DNA from: Streptomyces sp. CG1 | GTDB lineage: Bacteria; Actinomycetota; Actinomycetes; Streptomycetales; Streptomycetaceae | DNA length: 64,000 nucleotides | Direction: 5' to 3' | Assembly (NCBI RefSeq): GCF_041080625.1 | Contig: NZ_CP163518.1 | Coordinates: 4,960,001 to 5,024,000, forward strand | Part shown: positions 15,642-23,633 of the stretch, piece by piece | Layout of the letters: every line of letters starts with the position of its first letter | Numbering within the stretch: the first letter of the stretch is position 1 | Program-made: the position numbers and the translations under genes | The notes under the pieces: generated by a model | What the model was told of the DNA's origin: nothing | What the model saw: the letters and a program-made list of their open reading frames with translations, nothing else | The model's database searches: none

Positions 15642-16000
15642 CCAAGAAGCTCGTGATCAAGGTGACGGCGGGGGCGGACGCCCCCGAGCGCTGCTCGCAG
15701 GCCTTCACCGTGGCGGCGGTGGCCGTGGCCAGCGGTGTCGACGTCTCGCTGTGGCTGACCGGGGAGTCGTCCTGGTTCGCGCTGCCGGGGCGGGCGGCTG
15801 AGTTCGAGCTACCGCACGCCGCCCCGCTGCCGGATCTGATCGAGTCGATCCTCGCCGCCGGGCGGATCACGCTGTGCACGCAGTGCGCGGCCCGGCGGGA
15901 GATCACCGATAAGGACGTCATCGAGGGCGTACGGATCGCGGGGGCGCAGGTGTTCGTGCAGGAGGCGCTGGCGGACGGGACGCAGGCGCTCGTCTACTGA
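15638..16000 (+). CDS. DsrE-family protein
   Basis: A 120-aa protein of the DsrE/DsrF-like fold: KKLVIKVTAGADAPERCSQA, then VAAVAVASGVDVSLWLTGES, and a cysteine pair in LCTQCAARR. Family members handle sulfur or act as small cytosolic regulators. It overlaps the previous gene by ATGA. The conserved cysteines fit a sulfur-relay role, but the substrate is unknown. Confidence 0.8.
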   Translation: MTKKLVIKVTAGADAPERCSQAFTVAAVAVASGVDVSLWLTGESSWFALPGRAAEFELPHAAPLPDLIESILAAGRITLCTQCAARREITDKDVIEGVRIAGAQVFVQEALADGTQALVY

Positions 16001-16018
16001 GCCGTCTACGGAACCTCC

Positions 16019-16282
16019 TTACGAGCGCGGGCGCTTCTTGCCGTCCAGCTCGTCCCACCACTCGTCGGACTGGGGATCGCCGGAGGGGTCGTCCCACCAG
16101 CGGTCCTCCGGGCCCCGCCGGTTCGCGACCATCGCGGCGACGGGGGGTATCAGCATGGCCACCACGCACATGCCGACGGCCGCCGGCACCGACCAGAGGC
16201 GTATGACTCCCCAGGCCAGGACGAAGAGCCCGATACAGGTCCCCATCATGGCGAAGTAGATGTGCCGCCGCCGCGCGTACAT
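16019..16282 (-). CDS. DUF3099 membrane protein
   Basis: An 87-aa protein with two hydrophobic segments (FAMMGTCIGLFVLAWGVIRL and VGMCVVAMLIPPVAAMV) and an acidic, Trp-rich tail (DRWWDDPSGDPQSDEWWDEL). This matches DUF3099 proteins of actinomycetes. ATG 16282 gives the family-typical MYARRRH start. Convergent with the DsrE-like gene. Function unknown. Confidence 0.8.
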   Translation of the reverse strand: MYARRRHIYFAMMGTCIGLFVLAWGVIRLWSVPAAVGMCVVAMLIPPVAAMVANRRGPEDRWWDDPSGDPQSDEWWDELDGKKRPRS

Positions 16283-16401
16283 AAGACCAGGGTAGGTCCG
16301 GAGGTCCCTGTCACAACTGATCCACAATCGCCGCCCCTGCCCGGCCCGCAGGGTTACCGTGACGTAGCCACACCAGTCTCCGCCCCGGGGGGAAACACCA
16401 C

Positions 16402-17139
16402 ATGCGCGCCCTGCGAATAATCCTGATCCTCGTCGTGATCCTGGGCGGGCTGTTCGTGATCGCGGACCGGGTCGCCGTGCACTTCGCCGAGGGGCAGGCG
16501 GCCGACAAGCTGAAGTCGACGGAGAACCTCGCGTCGACGCCGGATGTGAACATCAAGGGGTTCCCCTTCCTCACCCAGGTCGCGGGCGGATCGCTCGACG
16601 ACGTCGAGGTCGGGATCAAGGGCTACGACGCCGCCACCGGGACCGCCGGCCAGAAGATCCGGATCGACGACCTGAAGGCCGACATGAAGGGCGTCTCCTT
16701 CTCCGGGAACTACAGCTCGGCCACCGCGGACAGCGCCACCGGCACCGCGACGATCTCGTACGCCGAGCTGATGAAGACCGCCAAGGCCCAGCCGACCGAG
16801 GTCGCCCCCGGGATCACGGCCCGGATCGTCGGCCTCTCCGACGGCGGCAACGGCAAGATCAAGGTCATGGTGGAGGGCACCATCTCCGCTCTGGGGATCA
16901 AGCAGACGGTGCCGGTGCTCAGCTCGGTGACCGTCGAGAACGACAAGGTTCAGGTGCACGCCGACTCGCTGCCCCGGCTCGGCGCCGCCGCGATCGCCGA
17001 CAGCCGCATCCGTGAGATCACCGACTTCCAGCAGGCCGTCGACCAGCTGCCCGGCGGCATCAAGCTGGACAAGGTGCAGGCCGCGGCGGACGGTGTGGAG
17101 ATCACGGTGAAGGGTTCCCACGTCAAGCTGGCGGGGTAG
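16402..17139 (+). CDS. DUF2993 (LmeA-type) exported protein
   Basis: A 245-aa protein with an N-terminal signal/anchor (RIILILVVILGGLFVIADRV) and a DUF2993 domain (INIKGFPFLTQVAGGSLDDV-like core, here VNIKGFPFL). Mycobacterial LmeA of this family is a periplasmic protein needed for lipomannan maturation. Its role in Streptomyces is not established. A terminator follows at 17215-17254. Confidence 0.82.
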   Translation: MRALRIILILVVILGGLFVIADRVAVHFAEGQAADKLKSTENLASTPDVNIKGFPFLTQVAGGSLDDVEVGIKGYDAATGTAGQKIRIDDLKADMKGVSFSGNYSSATADSATGTATISYAELMKTAKAQPTEVAPGITARIVGLSDGGNGKIKVMVEGTISALGIKQTVPVLSSVTVENDKVQVHADSLPRLGAAAIADSRIREITDFQQAVDQLPGGIKLDKVQAAADGVEITVKGSHVKLAG

Positions 17140-17214
17140 CAGTACCGCTTGTGGACGGGGATCGTCCGACTGGCGAGACAGTGTCGTCCGTAACGTAGAT
17201 ACGAGCCCCGTACG

Positions 17215-17254
17215 AGCGCTCGGCAGGCCGCACGACGGCCGCCGGGCGCTTTTC
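17215..17254 (+). terminator. Rho-independent terminator after DUF2993 gene
   Basis: AGCGCTCGGCAGGCC (17215-17229) can pair with GGCCGCCGGGCGCT (17237-17250), leaving a loop GCACGAC, followed by TTTT. One of the few hairpins here with a real T-run. Confidence 0.7.
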
Positions 17255-17336
17255 TCGTCCCGCCATACGGACGATCGTGTCTCGTCATATGACACACCGG
17301 TGACACGCCCGCCCGGACGTCCCTACGATCGAGCCC

Positions 17337-17417
17337 ATGAAGCGACAGGCGGATCTCACGAAGCGGCGGGCAGTGGACCTGTGCCGCGTTGCCGCCATGC
17401 TCTGTCGCCCCTTCTGA
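17337..17417 (+). CDS. Cysteine-containing leader peptide upstream of sulfurtransferase
   Basis: A 26-aa ORF, starting MKRQADLTKRRAVDLCRV and ending AAMLCRPF. The block RAVDLCRVAAMLC with two cysteines near the end matches short leader peptides found before sulfur-assimilation genes in actinomycetes. It ends 124 bp before cysA. The intervening DNA can form GTGCGC/GCGCAC (around 17471-17490), a candidate attenuator stem. Ribosome stalling on Cys codons during cysteine shortage could control cysA-sseC; this is inferred from similar leaders. Confidence 0.65.
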   Translation: MKRQADLTKRRAVDLCRVAAMLCRPF

Positions 17418-17541
17418 GCGAAAGTCCCCGACTTCCGCATCTCACCCCCTGCCCTGCTGGAAGGGCACCCGTGCGCCGGTATCCGCGCACACCCCTCTCT
17501 ACTCGCACGCCCTGCCGCAACTGCCCCGGAGGAGAAAGAGC

Positions 17542-18381
17542 ATGAGCCGCAGCGACGTCCTCGTCGACGCCGACTGGGTCCAGGACAACCTGGACAACCC
17601 CAACATCGCGATCGTGGAGGTGGACGAGGACACGTCCGCCTACGAGAAGAACCACATCAAGAACGCGATCCGTATCGACTGGACCAAGGACCTGCAGGAC
17701 CCGGTCCGCCGCGACTTCATCGACCAGGCCGGCTTCGAGAAGCTGCTGTCGGCGAAGGGCATCGCCAACGACACCCTGGTGATCCTCTACGGCGGCAACA
17801 ACAACTGGTTCGCCTCGTACGCCTACTGGTACTTCAAGCTCTACGGCCACGACAACGTCAAGCTTCTCGACGGCGGCCGCAAGAAGTGGGAGCTGGACGC
17901 CCGCGAGCTGGTCGAGGAGGTCCCGGACCGCGCCGAGACCACCTACAAGGCCAAGCCGCAGAACACCGCCATCCGCGCCTTCCGTGACGACGTCGTCGCC
18001 GCGATCGGCTCGCAGAACCTGGTCGACGTGCGCTCGCCCGACGAGTTCTCCGGCAAGCTGCTCGCCCCGGCGCACCTGCCGCAGGAGCAGTCGCAGCGTC
18101 CGGGTCACGTGCCGAGCGCGAAGAACATCCCGTGGTCGAAGAACGCCAACGACGACGGCACGTTCAAGTCGGACGAGGACCTGCGGGCCCTCTACGCCGA
18201 GGAGGACGTGGACCTCGCCAAGGACACGATCGCCTACTGCCGCATCGGTGAGCGCTCGGCCCTGACCTGGTTCGTGCTGCACGAGCTGCTCGGCGTCGAG
18301 AACGTCAAGAACTACGACGGTTCCTGGACCGAGTACGGCTCCCTCGTCGGCGTGCCGATCGAGCTCGGCGCCGGCAAGTAA
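17542..18381 (+). CDS. cysA: Thiosulfate sulfurtransferase (CysA/SseA type)
   Basis: A 279-aa two-domain rhodanese that moves sulfane sulfur from thiosulfate (or a related donor) to cyanide or a cellular thiol. The active-site loop is CRIGER with nucleophile Cys233 in the C-terminal domain. The N-terminal domain is the inactive copy. Blocks such as VEVDEDTSAYE, ILYGGNNNWFASYAYWYFKL and NYDGSWTEYGSLVG match mycobacterial CysA2/CysA3. ATG 17542 follows GGAGGAGAAAG. It is followed by sseC, as in mycobacteria. Confidence 0.93.
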   Translation: MSRSDVLVDADWVQDNLDNPNIAIVEVDEDTSAYEKNHIKNAIRIDWTKDLQDPVRRDFIDQAGFEKLLSAKGIANDTLVILYGGNNNWFASYAYWYFKLYGHDNVKLLDGGRKKWELDARELVEEVPDRAETTYKAKPQNTAIRAFRDDVVAAIGSQNLVDVRSPDEFSGKLLAPAHLPQEQSQRPGHVPSAKNIPWSKNANDDGTFKSDEDLRALYAEEDVDLAKDTIAYCRIGERSALTWFVLHELLGVENVKNYDGSWTEYGSLVGVPIELGAGK

Positions 18382-18408
18382 GACACCCCCTTCATCAGGA
18401 GAAACAGC

Positions 18409-18696
18409 ATGTGTGGAGCGAAGGCCGGCGGTCCGGACGCCTCGACGATCAAGCCCGGTGAGACCACGATCCAGGGTCAGGTGACCCGTGACGGCGAGCC
18501 GGTGACGGGGTACGTCCGTCTCCTCGACTCGACCGGTGAGTTCACCGCGGAGGTCCCGACCTCGGCGACCGGTCAGTTCCGGTTCTACGCGGCCGAGGGC
18601 ACGTGGACCCTGCGGGCGCTGGTACCGGGTGCGACTGCCGACCGCACGGTCGTCGCCCAGCACGGTGGCCTGGCCGAGGTCGCCATCGCCATCTAG
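18409..18696 (+). CDS. sseC: SseC-like DUF1416 protein
   Basis: A 95-aa DUF1416 protein, starting MCGAKAGGPDASTIKPGETT, with an Ig/carboxypeptidase-regulatory-like beta fold (VTGYVRLLDSTGEFTAEVP). Homologs are SseC1/SseC2, always next to CysA sulfurtransferases. Its biochemical role is not established, though it is linked to sulfur transfer. AGGAG precedes it, and 27 bp separate it from cysA. A strong hairpin terminator follows. Confidence 0.9.
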   Translation: MCGAKAGGPDASTIKPGETTIQGQVTRDGEPVTGYVRLLDSTGEFTAEVPTSATGQFRFYAAEGTWTLRALVPGATADRTVVAQHGGLAEVAIAI

Positions 18697-18728
18697 CCGG
18701 TTGGCTGCGCCGCTTCAGCGGCATCGGA

Positions 18729-18768
18729 GGGCCGTACCCCTGGGTTGGACGCCAGTGGGGTACGGCCC
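18729..18768 (+). terminator. Terminator hairpin after cysA-sseC
   Basis: A perfect 12-bp stem, GGGCCGTACCCC (18729-18740) with GGGGTACGGCCC (18757-18768), and a 16-base loop, followed by TT. It lies 33 bp after the sseC stop. Confidence 0.75.
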
Positions 18769-18796
18769 TTCGGCTGCTCGCCATGGGGGTGTCCCG

Positions 18797-18925
18797 CCGT
18801 TGCCGGGTGCGGGTGCGTGGGGGTTGTTCGCGCAGTTCCCCACGCCCCTTGGGCAAGCTGCAGCTCGCCTACCTGAGAGGCACGGGGAACTGCGCGACAA
18901 GCCACGACGGACCCGCACCCGCAAC
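18797..18925. repeat. Long imperfect inverted repeat (interspersed Streptomyces element)
   Basis: Left arm 18797-18843 and right arm 18880-18925 pair over about 44 bp with few mismatches. The shared core is CGCGCAGTTCCCC, and the outer part is CGGGTGCGGGT. A degenerate relative occurs at about 37876-37980. Such GCGCAGTTCCCC elements are scattered between genes in Streptomyces genomes. It fills the gap between sseC and the convergent membrane-protein gene. Confidence 0.65.
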
Positions 18926-18954
18926 GGTCCTCAAGCCACACAGCCCTACGGCGC

Positions 18955-20223
18955 CTAGCCCAGGGCGCGCCCCAGTACCCAGACCGCCGGGGCCGCGGCC
19001 GACAGCGGCAGGGCCACGCCGGCCGTGAAGTGGACGAAGCGGGACGGGTAGTCGTAGCCGGCGACCCGGTGGCCGATCAGGGCACAGGCGCCCGCCGCCA
19101 CTCCCAGGGCCGCACCCTTCGGGCCGAGCCCCGTCACGCTGCCCACGGCGATCCCCGCACCCGCGGCGGCCAGCAGGGACACCACGATCGAGGCCGGCCC
19201 GGGCAGCGGCAGGGCCTTCGCCACGAGCGCCACGGCCACCGCCGCCGCGCCCACGGACACCGCGTGCGGGGCGGCGCCCAGATACCCGGTGGCCAGTACC
19301 GACAGCGCCGCCGAGACGACCGTCGCCATGAGGCCGTACATCCGCTCGTCCGGCGAGGCGTGCGAACGCAGCTGCAGGACCAGGGACAGCAGGACCCAGA
19401 GGCCTAGGGGACCGAGGATCGCGGCGGGCGCGTTGTCGCGGCCCGCGATCAGGACGGCCACGTCGGCGGCGAGCCCGCCCGCGAACGCCAGCGCGATGCC
19501 CTGCCGGGCCGGCCACATGCCGTTCAGCCGGAACCAGCCCGCCGCCGTCACCGCCTGGAGCACCACCAGCGGGACGACCAGCGCATACGAGGCGATCGGC
19601 GCCGTCACCGCCAGCAGCAGGCCCAGCACCGCGGTCAGCAGCGCCGGCTGCATGCCGGGCTCGATGATCGGCGAACGGCCCTCCAGCCGCGCCCGCTGGG
19701 CGTCCGTGATCCGCGTGTCGCCGGCGAGCGTGGCGGGTCCGTAGTCAGGCTCGGACTCCGGTACGGCCTCCGGTGCCGGCACCGGTGCCGGTTTCGGTGT
19801 CGATGCCGGTGCGGCCGTCCGGTCCGGCTGCGGCTGCGGCTGCGGCTGCGCCATCGGCTGGGGCTGGGGAGCCGATGTGTACGGGCCCGCGTACGGCTGC
19901 TGCTGTTGGGGGTACTGCCCCTGGTACTGCTGCGGCGGCAGATACGCCGTCTCCGACGCCTGTGCGGGCGTCTGCAGCGACGCGTGCGTCTGTGAGTCCC
20001 AGGTCTGCCCCTGCCAGTGCTGGGTGAACTGGGGGTCGTAGCCGGGCTGCTGCTGCCCGTGTCCGGCGTACTGGTCCTGCTGGGGCCACTGCTGCTGATG
20101 GTGCTGATGCTGATGCTGATGCTGATGCTGATGCTGATAAGGGTCGTAACCCTCGTAGCCTTCGTAGCCCTCGTACGGGTTGCCCTGATAGGGCTGACCG
20201 CCCTGATACGGCTGGTCGCTCAT
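18955..20223 (-). CDS. Multi-pass membrane protein with Gln/His/Pro-rich N-terminus
   Basis: A 422-aa protein. The first about 170 residues are low complexity (Tyr-Gln-Gly, a His-Gln run, Pro-Gln and Pro-Ala repeats) and probably cytosolic and disordered. The remainder holds about eight hydrophobic helices, from ALLTAVLGLLLAVTAPIA to the C-terminus. No enzyme motif was seen. The ATG at 20223 follows GGAGGGTGAGG, four bases after the MoaD-like gene, so the two are an operon. The (CATCAG)n tract at about 20101-20140 encodes the His-Gln run. Function unknown. Confidence 0.82.
   Translation of the reverse strand: MSDQPYQGGQPYQGNPYEGYEGYEGYDPYQHQHQHQHQHQHHQQQWPQQDQYAGHGQQQPGYDPQFTQHWQGQTWDSQTHASLQTPAQASETAYLPPQQYQGQYPQQQQPYAGPYTSAPQPQPMAQPQPQPQPDRTAAPASTPKPAPVPAPEAVPESEPDYGPATLAGDTRITDAQRARLEGRSPIIEPGMQPALLTAVLGLLLAVTAPIASYALVVPLVVLQAVTAAGWFRLNGMWPARQGIALAFAGGLAADVAVLIAGRDNAPAAILGPLGLWVLLSLVLQLRSHASPDERMYGLMATVVSAALSVLATGYLGAAPHAVSVGAAAVAVALVAKALPLPGPASIVVSLLAAAGAGIAVGSVTGLGPKGAALGVAAGACALIGHRVAGYDYPSRFVHFTAGVALPLSAAAPAVWVLGRALG
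20101..20140. repeat. Hexanucleotide microsatellite inside coding sequence
   Basis: About six in-frame copies of a GCTGAT-type hexamer (plus strand) encode alternating His-Gln. Length change would alter the tract by two residues per unit without a frameshift. Confidence 0.8.
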
Positions 20224-20227
20224 CGCC

Positions 20228-20482
20228 TCACCCTCCTGCGAACGGCGGGAGCACCTCGACCGTGCCGCCCTCGGCCAGCCGTACCGTCTCATGCGCGCGG
20301 GTCCCGACGGGGTCACCGTCGATGAGGAAGGAGCATCGCTGCAGCACGCGCGTGAGTTCACCGGGGTGTCGCGCGCGTACGGCGGCCAGCGCGTCGGCGA
20401 GCGTGTCCGCGTCGTACGGCTCCTCGGCGACCTGGGCCGCGGCCTTCGCGGCGGCCCAGTAGCGCACCGTGACCTGGGGCAT
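20228..20482 (-). CDS. MoaD/ThiS-family sulfur carrier protein
   Basis: An 84-aa ubiquitin-like sulfur carrier starting MPQVTVRYWAAAK and ending in the required Gly-Gly (VEVLPPFAGG). The C-terminal glycine is adenylated and thiocarboxylated by an E1-like enzyme for molybdopterin or a related pathway. No such partner lies nearby. ATG 20482 follows GAGGAACGAG. Cotranscribed with the membrane protein downstream. Confidence 0.88.
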   Translation of the reverse strand: MPQVTVRYWAAAKAAAQVAEEPYDADTLADALAAVRARHPGELTRVLQRCSFLIDGDPVGTRAHETVRLAEGGTVEVLPPFAGG

Positions 20483-20551
20483 CTCGTTCCTCAATCGACG
20501 GCAAGGGAATTCAAAGACAGAGAACAGATACAGAGAACAGATGGTGTCAGG

Positions 20552-21403
20552 CTAGCCCGCCCGGGCCACAGCCCAGTCCGCGATCCGGGCGAGCAGTGCG
20601 TCGTCCGCCGCGTGCTCCGCGTGGCCCATGCCCGGCTCCACCCACAGTTCCCCGTGGTCACCGGCCGCCTCGGCGAGCATCCGGGGGTGGTCCAGGGGGA
20701 AGTAGCCGTCGCGGTCACCGTGCACGATCAGAAGGGGAGCGGGGGCGATCCTGGGAACCGCCTGCACCGGCGACAGGGGTACCGGGTCCCAGTCGCGGTG
20801 GTGGATGCGGGTGCGCAGGCCGTAGCGGCCGACCAGGCGGCCCTCGGGGCGGGTGACCAGCCAGTGCACCCGGCGCATCGGGGCCGTGCCCCGGTAGTAC
20901 CAGCGGGCGGGGGCGCTGACCGAGACCACCGCGTCCGTCGTGCCGGGGTGCAGGGCCGCGTGGCGCAGGACCACCGAGCCGCCCATGGAGAAGCCGACGG
21001 TCGCCACGCGCGCGTGGCCGCGGCCGCGGGCCCACTCGACGGCGGCGGCGAGGTCCAGGACCTCCTTGTCGCCGACCGTGGACCGGCCGCCGGAGCGTCC
21101 ATGGCCACGGAAGGAGAACGTGACGACCGCGCCGTAACGGCGCAGCACGTCCGCCACCCGTCGTACATGCGGGCGGTCCACATCCCCGGTGAAGCCATGC
21201 GCGACGACGAACACCAGACCACAGGAGGGGGAACGGCCGGCGTCCGGGAGTGTTTCGTATACGAAGGTGCCCGGGTCGTATACGAAATCGATCGGAACCC
21301 CGTCGCCGGTGCGCAGAAACGTCCGGATAGGTGCCTGTCTGCCTGTCTCGGGATTCGGACGAACGGTGGAATGCACCACTTGACCTGCCGGACGGTTCCT
21401 CAT
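20552..21403 (-). CDS. Alpha/beta-hydrolase (serine hydrolase)
   Basis: A 283-aa alpha/beta-fold hydrolase. It has HGFTGDVDRPH (oxyanion region), SFRGHGRSGG, the nucleophile elbow GFSMGGS, a late acidic residue in VHGDRDGYFP and a His in GMGHAEH, so the triad is complete. Substrate unknown; similar proteins are esterases or acylglycerol lipases. Two TTCGTATACGAA-type palindromes occur inside the 5' part of its coding sequence. Confidence 0.87.
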   Translation of the reverse strand: MRNRPAGQVVHSTVRPNPETGRQAPIRTFLRTGDGVPIDFVYDPGTFVYETLPDAGRSPSCGLVFVVAHGFTGDVDRPHVRRVADVLRRYGAVVTFSFRGHGRSGGRSTVGDKEVLDLAAAVEWARGRGHARVATVGFSMGGSVVLRHAALHPGTTDAVVSVSAPARWYYRGTAPMRRVHWLVTRPEGRLVGRYGLRTRIHHRDWDPVPLSPVQAVPRIAPAPLLIVHGDRDGYFPLDHPRMLAEAAGDHGELWVEPGMGHAEHAADDALLARIADWAVARAG

Positions 21404-21585
21404 GTGGGCTATTCTGCTGGGCAGAGGACTCGGGCAGCGAAGCCCCCGGGTCCTTTTGTGCTTTCGGAAGCGTTGTATACGAAGCGGGAAACCTCAGGTG
21501 ACCGTGGGTGTGTACGGGGCCTTCGGGATCGCAGAGCAGTGCCCGTCCGCACAGTCCTCGCAGGGACCGAGGAGGAACCAGACGT

Positions 21586-22386
21586 ATGAGTTCTCTGCTG
21601 CTCCTGACCAACGCCCTCCAGCCGTCAACGGAGGTGCTCCCCGCCCTCGGCCTGCTGTTGCACAACGTGCGGGTCGCCCCGGCGGAGGGCCCCGCCCTGG
21701 TCGACACCCCGGGCGCCGACGTCATCCTCGTCGACGGCCGCCGCGACCTCCCGCAGGTGCGCAGCCTGTGCCAGCTGCTGCGCTCCACAGGCCCCGGCTG
21801 TCCGCTGATCCTCGTCGTCACCGAGGGCGGTCTCGCCGCCGTCACCGCCGACTGGGGCATCGACGACGTGCTCCTCGACACCGCCGGCCCCGCGGAGGTG
21901 GAGGCACGGCTGCGGCTGGCCATGGGCCGGCAGCAGATCGTCAACGACGACTCCCCGATGGAGATCCGCAACGGCGACCTGTCCGTGGACGAGGCGACGT
22001 ACAGCGCGAAGCTCAAGGGGCGGGTCCTCGACCTGACCTTCAAGGAGTTCGAGCTGCTCAAATACCTCGCCCAGCACCCGGGCCGGGTCTTCACCCGCGC
22101 CCAGCTGCTGCAGGAGGTGTGGGGCTACGACTACTTCGGCGGCACCCGGACGGTCGACGTGCACGTACGGCGGCTGCGCGCCAAGCTCGGCCCGGAGCAC
22201 GAGTCGCTGATCGGCACCGTACGGAACGTCGGTTATCGATTCGTTACGCCCGAGAAGGCCGACCGGTCCGGCGACAAGACCGACCGCTCCGGCGACGAGG
22301 CCAAGGCCAGGGCGGACCGGGCAAAGGCGGAAGATGCGGACGCCTCCGCCGTGCCGAGTGGCGAGGAGATCCACGCGGACGTCTAG
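21586..22386 (+). CDS. glnR: GlnR, global nitrogen regulator (OmpR-type orphan response regulator)
   Basis: A 266-aa OmpR-family protein matching, from memory, Streptomyces GlnR, which activates and represses nitrogen assimilation genes (glnA, amtB, nir). It has a receiver-like N-terminal domain ([34 protein letters not shown]) and a C-terminal winged helix ([33 protein letters not shown]). No partner kinase adjoins it, as expected for GlnR. The tail holds a duplicated DRSGDK/DRSGDE stretch. ATG 21586 follows GAGGAGG. Confidence 0.95.
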   Translation: MSSLLLLTNALQPSTEVLPALGLLLHNVRVAPAEGPALVDTPGADVILVDGRRDLPQVRSLCQLLRSTGPGCPLILVVTEGGLAAVTADWGIDDVLLDTAGPAEVEARLRLAMGRQQIVNDDSPMEIRNGDLSVDEATYSAKLKGRVLDLTFKEFELLKYLAQHPGRVFTRAQLLQEVWGYDYFGGTRTVDVHVRRLRAKLGPEHESLIGTVRNVGYRFVTPEKADRSGDKTDRSGDEAKARADRAKAEDADASAVPSGEEIHADV

Positions 22387-22483
22387 CGCATGCATGGAAT
22401 CCGCTCGGGCGGGGCATTGCTTACGCACATCCAAGCACTGATACGCCCTGCCCAGAGCGGGTCCATCCGCGTAGACTCCGCGC

Positions 22484-23509
22484 GTGGCCAAGGTGACTCG
22501 GGATGACGTGGCACGGCTGGCTGGAACCTCCACCGCCGTCGTCAGTTATGTCATCAACAACGGACCCCGGCCGGTCGCCCCGGCCACGCGCGAGCGTGTC
22601 CTCGCGGCGATCAAGGAACTGGGGTACCGCCCGGACCGGGTCGCCCAGGCGATGGCCTCGCGCCGCACCGACCTCATAGGCCTGATCATCCCGGACGCCC
22701 GCCAGCCCTTCTTCGGCGAGATGGCGCACGCGGTCGAGCAGGCCGCCTCCGAGCGCGGAAAGATGGTCCTGGTCGGCAACACCGATTACATCGGTGAACG
22801 CGAGGTCCACTATCTGCGCGCCTTCCTGGGCATGCGCGTCTCCGGGCTCATCCTCGTCTCCCACGCCCTGAACGACCTGGCCGCCGCCGAGATCGACGCC
22901 TGGGACGCCCGGGTGGTGCTGCTGCACGAGCGGCCCGAGGCCATCGACGACGTCGCCGTCGTCACGGACGACCTGGGCGGCGCCCAGCTCGCCGTACGCC
23001 ACCTGCTGGAGCACGGCTACGAGTACGTCGCCTGTATGGGCGGTACGGCGGAGACGCCGGCCGTCGGCGACCCGGTCTCCGACCACGTCGAGGGCTGGAA
23101 GCGGGCCATGGCAGAGGCGGGGCTGTCCACCGAGGGCCGGCTGTTCGAGGCGCCGTACAACCGCTACGACGCCTATCGCGTCGCCCTCGGCATCCTCGCC
23201 GGGCCGCACCGCCCGCCGGCGATCTTCTGCTCCACCGACGACCAGGCGATCGGCCTGCTGCGGGCCGCGCGTGAGCTGCGCATCGACGTGCCCGGCGAGC
23301 TGGCGGTGGCCGGCTTCGACGACATCAAGGAGGCCGCGCTCGCCGACCCGCCGCTGACCACGGTCGCCTCGGACCGCTCGGCGATGGCCCGGGCGGCGGT
23401 CGACCTGGTCCTGGACGACGGGCTGCGGGTGCCGGGGTCGCGCCGGGAGCGGCTGAAGACGTTCCCGTCCCGGCTGGTGGTACGGACGTCCTGCGGCTGT
23501 GTGAGCTGA
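22484..23509 (+). CDS. LacI-family transcriptional regulator
   Basis: A 341-aa LacI/GalR-type regulator. The N-terminal helix-turn-helix is [20 protein letters not shown], with the hinge region [18 protein letters not shown]. The periplasmic-binding-like effector domain includes [14 protein letters not shown] and [17 protein letters not shown]. Starts at GTG 22484. The effector is unknown; no sugar genes adjoin it. Confidence 0.9.
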   Translation: MAKVTRDDVARLAGTSTAVVSYVINNGPRPVAPATRERVLAAIKELGYRPDRVAQAMASRRTDLIGLIIPDARQPFFGEMAHAVEQAASERGKMVLVGNTDYIGEREVHYLRAFLGMRVSGLILVSHALNDLAAAEIDAWDARVVLLHERPEAIDDVAVVTDDLGGAQLAVRHLLEHGYEYVACMGGTAETPAVGDPVSDHVEGWKRAMAEAGLSTEGRLFEAPYNRYDAYRVALGILAGPHRPPAIFCSTDDQAIGLLRAARELRIDVPGELAVAGFDDIKEAALADPPLTTVASDRSAMARAAVDLVLDDGLRVPGSRRERLKTFPSRLVVRTSCGCVS

Positions 23510-23551
23510 GCGGCCCACGGTCCGTCTCCGCTGAGCGGCCCAGGTCCGTCT
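23507..23551. repeat. Direct duplication at the lacI stop
   Basis: A 21-bp stretch (23507-23527) recurs with one base missing at 23532-23551, sharing TGAGCGGCCCA and GGTCCGTCT. The first copy contains the stop codon of the LacI gene. A small tandem duplication. Confidence 0.8.
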
Positions 23552-23583
23552 TTATATCGGGCAAACGAGGTTCTGCCGGGCTT

Positions 23584-23616
23584 CTCAGCAAGCACTCAGG
23601 AAGCTCTCACGTTCGC
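23584..23616 (+). promoter_or_regulatory. Three 11-bp direct repeats, candidate response-regulator site
   Basis: CTCAGCAAGCA, CTCAGGAAGCT and CTCACGTTCGC follow one another at an exact 11-bp period, ending 17 bp before the protease start. Tandem half-sites spaced by one helical turn are typical of OmpR/PhoB-type regulators, and CTCAG repeats resemble the mycobacterial MprA box. The MprA-like regulator encoded at 25104 is the obvious candidate to bind here. Confidence 0.6.
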
Positions 23617-23633
23617 GGGGGACTCTCTTTGAC

